Of a DNA stretch of 64,000 nucleotides, positions 63,175 to 64,000 are shown in pieces. Where the stretch lies: assembly GCF_003149105.1 (NCBI RefSeq), contig NZ_QGDS01000005.1, positions 114,289 through 178,288 of the forward strand, given 5' to 3'. The notes under the pieces are model-generated. The model searched no databases and was not told the DNA's origin. It was given only the letters and a program-made list of their open reading frames with translations. Position 1 is the first letter of the stretch. Each line of letters starts with the position of its first letter. Origin of the DNA: Faecalicatena contorta. GTDB lineage: Bacteria; Bacillota; Clostridia; Lachnospirales; Lachnospiraceae. The translations under genes were made by a program, and so were the position numbers.

Positions 63175-64000
63175 AGAGTTTCGGCAATTTGCTATATTAT
63201 TTTCTTTACTGGGTGCCGCCACTGTAATACTGGGATTTGCAATCAATGAGGTGGCAGGAATCCTTGCCATTGCTTCTGTGGCTGCATTTGGCACAGCATT
63301 TTTCGTGTTTACCAAAAACCGATACAAAAGTATTGCGCGGATTTCACATGAAATCGACCTTGTGCTTCATAATACTGACCATCTATATATTGGTGAATCG
63401 AATGAGGGCGAGCTTTCTATTCTGCACAGTGAGATAACAAAAATGCTGCTGCGTATCCGTGAACAAAACGATATGCTGAAAAAAGAAAAAGAGCATCTTG
63501 CCGATTCGCTGGCCGATATAGCCCACCAACTTCGAACCCCACTGACATCTGCAAACCTCATTTTGACATTGTTAGAGAATAACCCTGATGAAAATGAGCG
63601 GAAGGCATTTGTACGGGAAACAGAGGAATTGCTTGTACGGATGGATTGGCTTCTTACTTCCCTGCTAAAATTATCCCGGCTGGACGCGGGCATTGTGGTG
63701 TTCCAAAACGGGCAGATAGATGTAAACACCTTAATATGCGCCGCGCTTCGACCGCTCTTAATCCCAATGGAACTGCATGATATTAGTGTGCAGATAGACG
63801 TGCCGAACGGGATAATCATTCAAGGTGATTCTGGCTGGCTTTCAGAAGCAATTCAAAACATCCTCAAGAACTGCATGGAAAGCACAGGCAATAACGGAAA
63901 GATTGAAATTGTCTGCACGAAAAACCCCCTGTTTACTGAGATTGTCATTCACGACAGCGGCGCAGGTTTTGAAAAAGAGGATTTACCCCGCCTGTTTGAC
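63155..64000 (+). CDS. Sensor histidine kinase (3' truncated by window edge)
   Basis: About 282 residues are visible. Two close N-terminal membrane helices (about 12-30 and 34-52) with almost no extracellular loop. The H-box is DIAHQLRTPLTSANL (H124); the N-box NILKNCMESTGN and the G1 start HDSGAGFEKED follow. The tiny sensor region is typical of intramembrane-sensing kinases. ATG 63155 or 63161 could be the start. Continues past 64000. Confidence 0.88.
   Translation, partial: MSMLRNREFRQFAILFSLLGAATVILGFAINEVAGILAIASVAAFGTAFFVFTKNRYKSIARISHEIDLVLHNTDHLYIGESNEGELSILHSEITKMLLRIREQNDMLKKEKEHLADSLADIAHQLRTPLTSANLILTLLENNPDENERKAFVRETEELLVRMDWLLTSLLKLSRLDAGIVVFQNGQIDVNTLICAALRPLLIPMELHDISVQIDVPNGIIIQGDSGWLSEAIQNILKNCMESTGNNGKIEIVCTKNPLFTEIVIHDSGAGFEKEDLPRLFD

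Overview
The window looks like chromosome of a gut-type Lachnospiraceae (Clostridia). Grounds: moderately low GC, strong AGGAGG ribosome binding sites, consensus sigma-A promoters with 17-nt spacers, an atpBEFHAGDC operon without atpI, YwbE, YaaA, DUF554 and holin-like-toxin genes, and many short palindromic intergenic repeats. No rRNA, tRNA, CRISPR array or intact transposase gene was seen.

Layout. (1) 1-716: the 3' part of a repeat-bearing protein gene running off the left edge. (2) 846-15327: a dense metabolic island. Eight minus-strand genes (13609 to 4226) encode an alkylglycerone-phosphate-synthase-like flavoprotein, an EtfB-EtfA fusion, a GlcD/lactate-dehydrogenase-like flavoprotein, separate EtfB and EtfA, a small membrane protein, a BCCT transporter and a GlpP-type RNA antiterminator. 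A second minus-strand unit (3929 to 846) holds an SDR dehydrogenase, an FGGY kinase and SurE. A divergent MFS transporter lies at 14086-15327. All three units start with a 17-nt-spaced promoter followed by the same short RNA element (GTTAC...AAGAG...GAGAGA...GTAAC) overlapping an intrinsic terminator. This reads as a self-contained antitermination regulon controlled by the GlpP encoded inside it, and is the most interesting system in the window. (3) 15398-21250: dGTPase, an XRE-like protein, a VanY-like peptidase, a phosphopantetheinyl transferase and a degenerate GGDEF/EAL protein. (4) 21517-28064: the F1Fo ATP synthase operon, with proton-type c-subunit ligands. (5) 28439-38824: membrane proteins, YgjP, Maf, YaaA, a cyclase, YaiI, a compact type I toxin-antitoxin locus (35334-35655), an M20 amidohydrolase and an OLD-family nuclease. 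(6) 39225-45487: accessory-looking genes: a second-type ClpP with an AraC regulator, a chemoreceptor, and a TetR-controlled ABC exporter whose ATPase is broken by an internal deletion. (7) 45700-54301: a NikABCDE-like importer operon with a deacylase, MATE exporter and ABM protein, under a LysR regulator. (8) 54531-60182: B12-dependent diol/glycerol dehydratase, its reactivase and a cobalamin adenosyltransferase, without microcompartment shell genes. (9) 60205-64000: VanZ, Spx/ArsC-like, YwbE, a toroid-fold hypothetical protein, and a two-component system running off the right edge.

Inferred joint function of the main island: import of a substrate (BCCT and/or MFS), phosphorylation and dehydrogenation (FGGY kinase, SDR), then oxidation by two FAD dehydrogenases that pass electrons to dedicated, possibly bifurcating, ETFs. 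Induction by a GlpP-family sensor suggests a glycerol-3-phosphate-like inducer. The substrate cannot be read from sequence.
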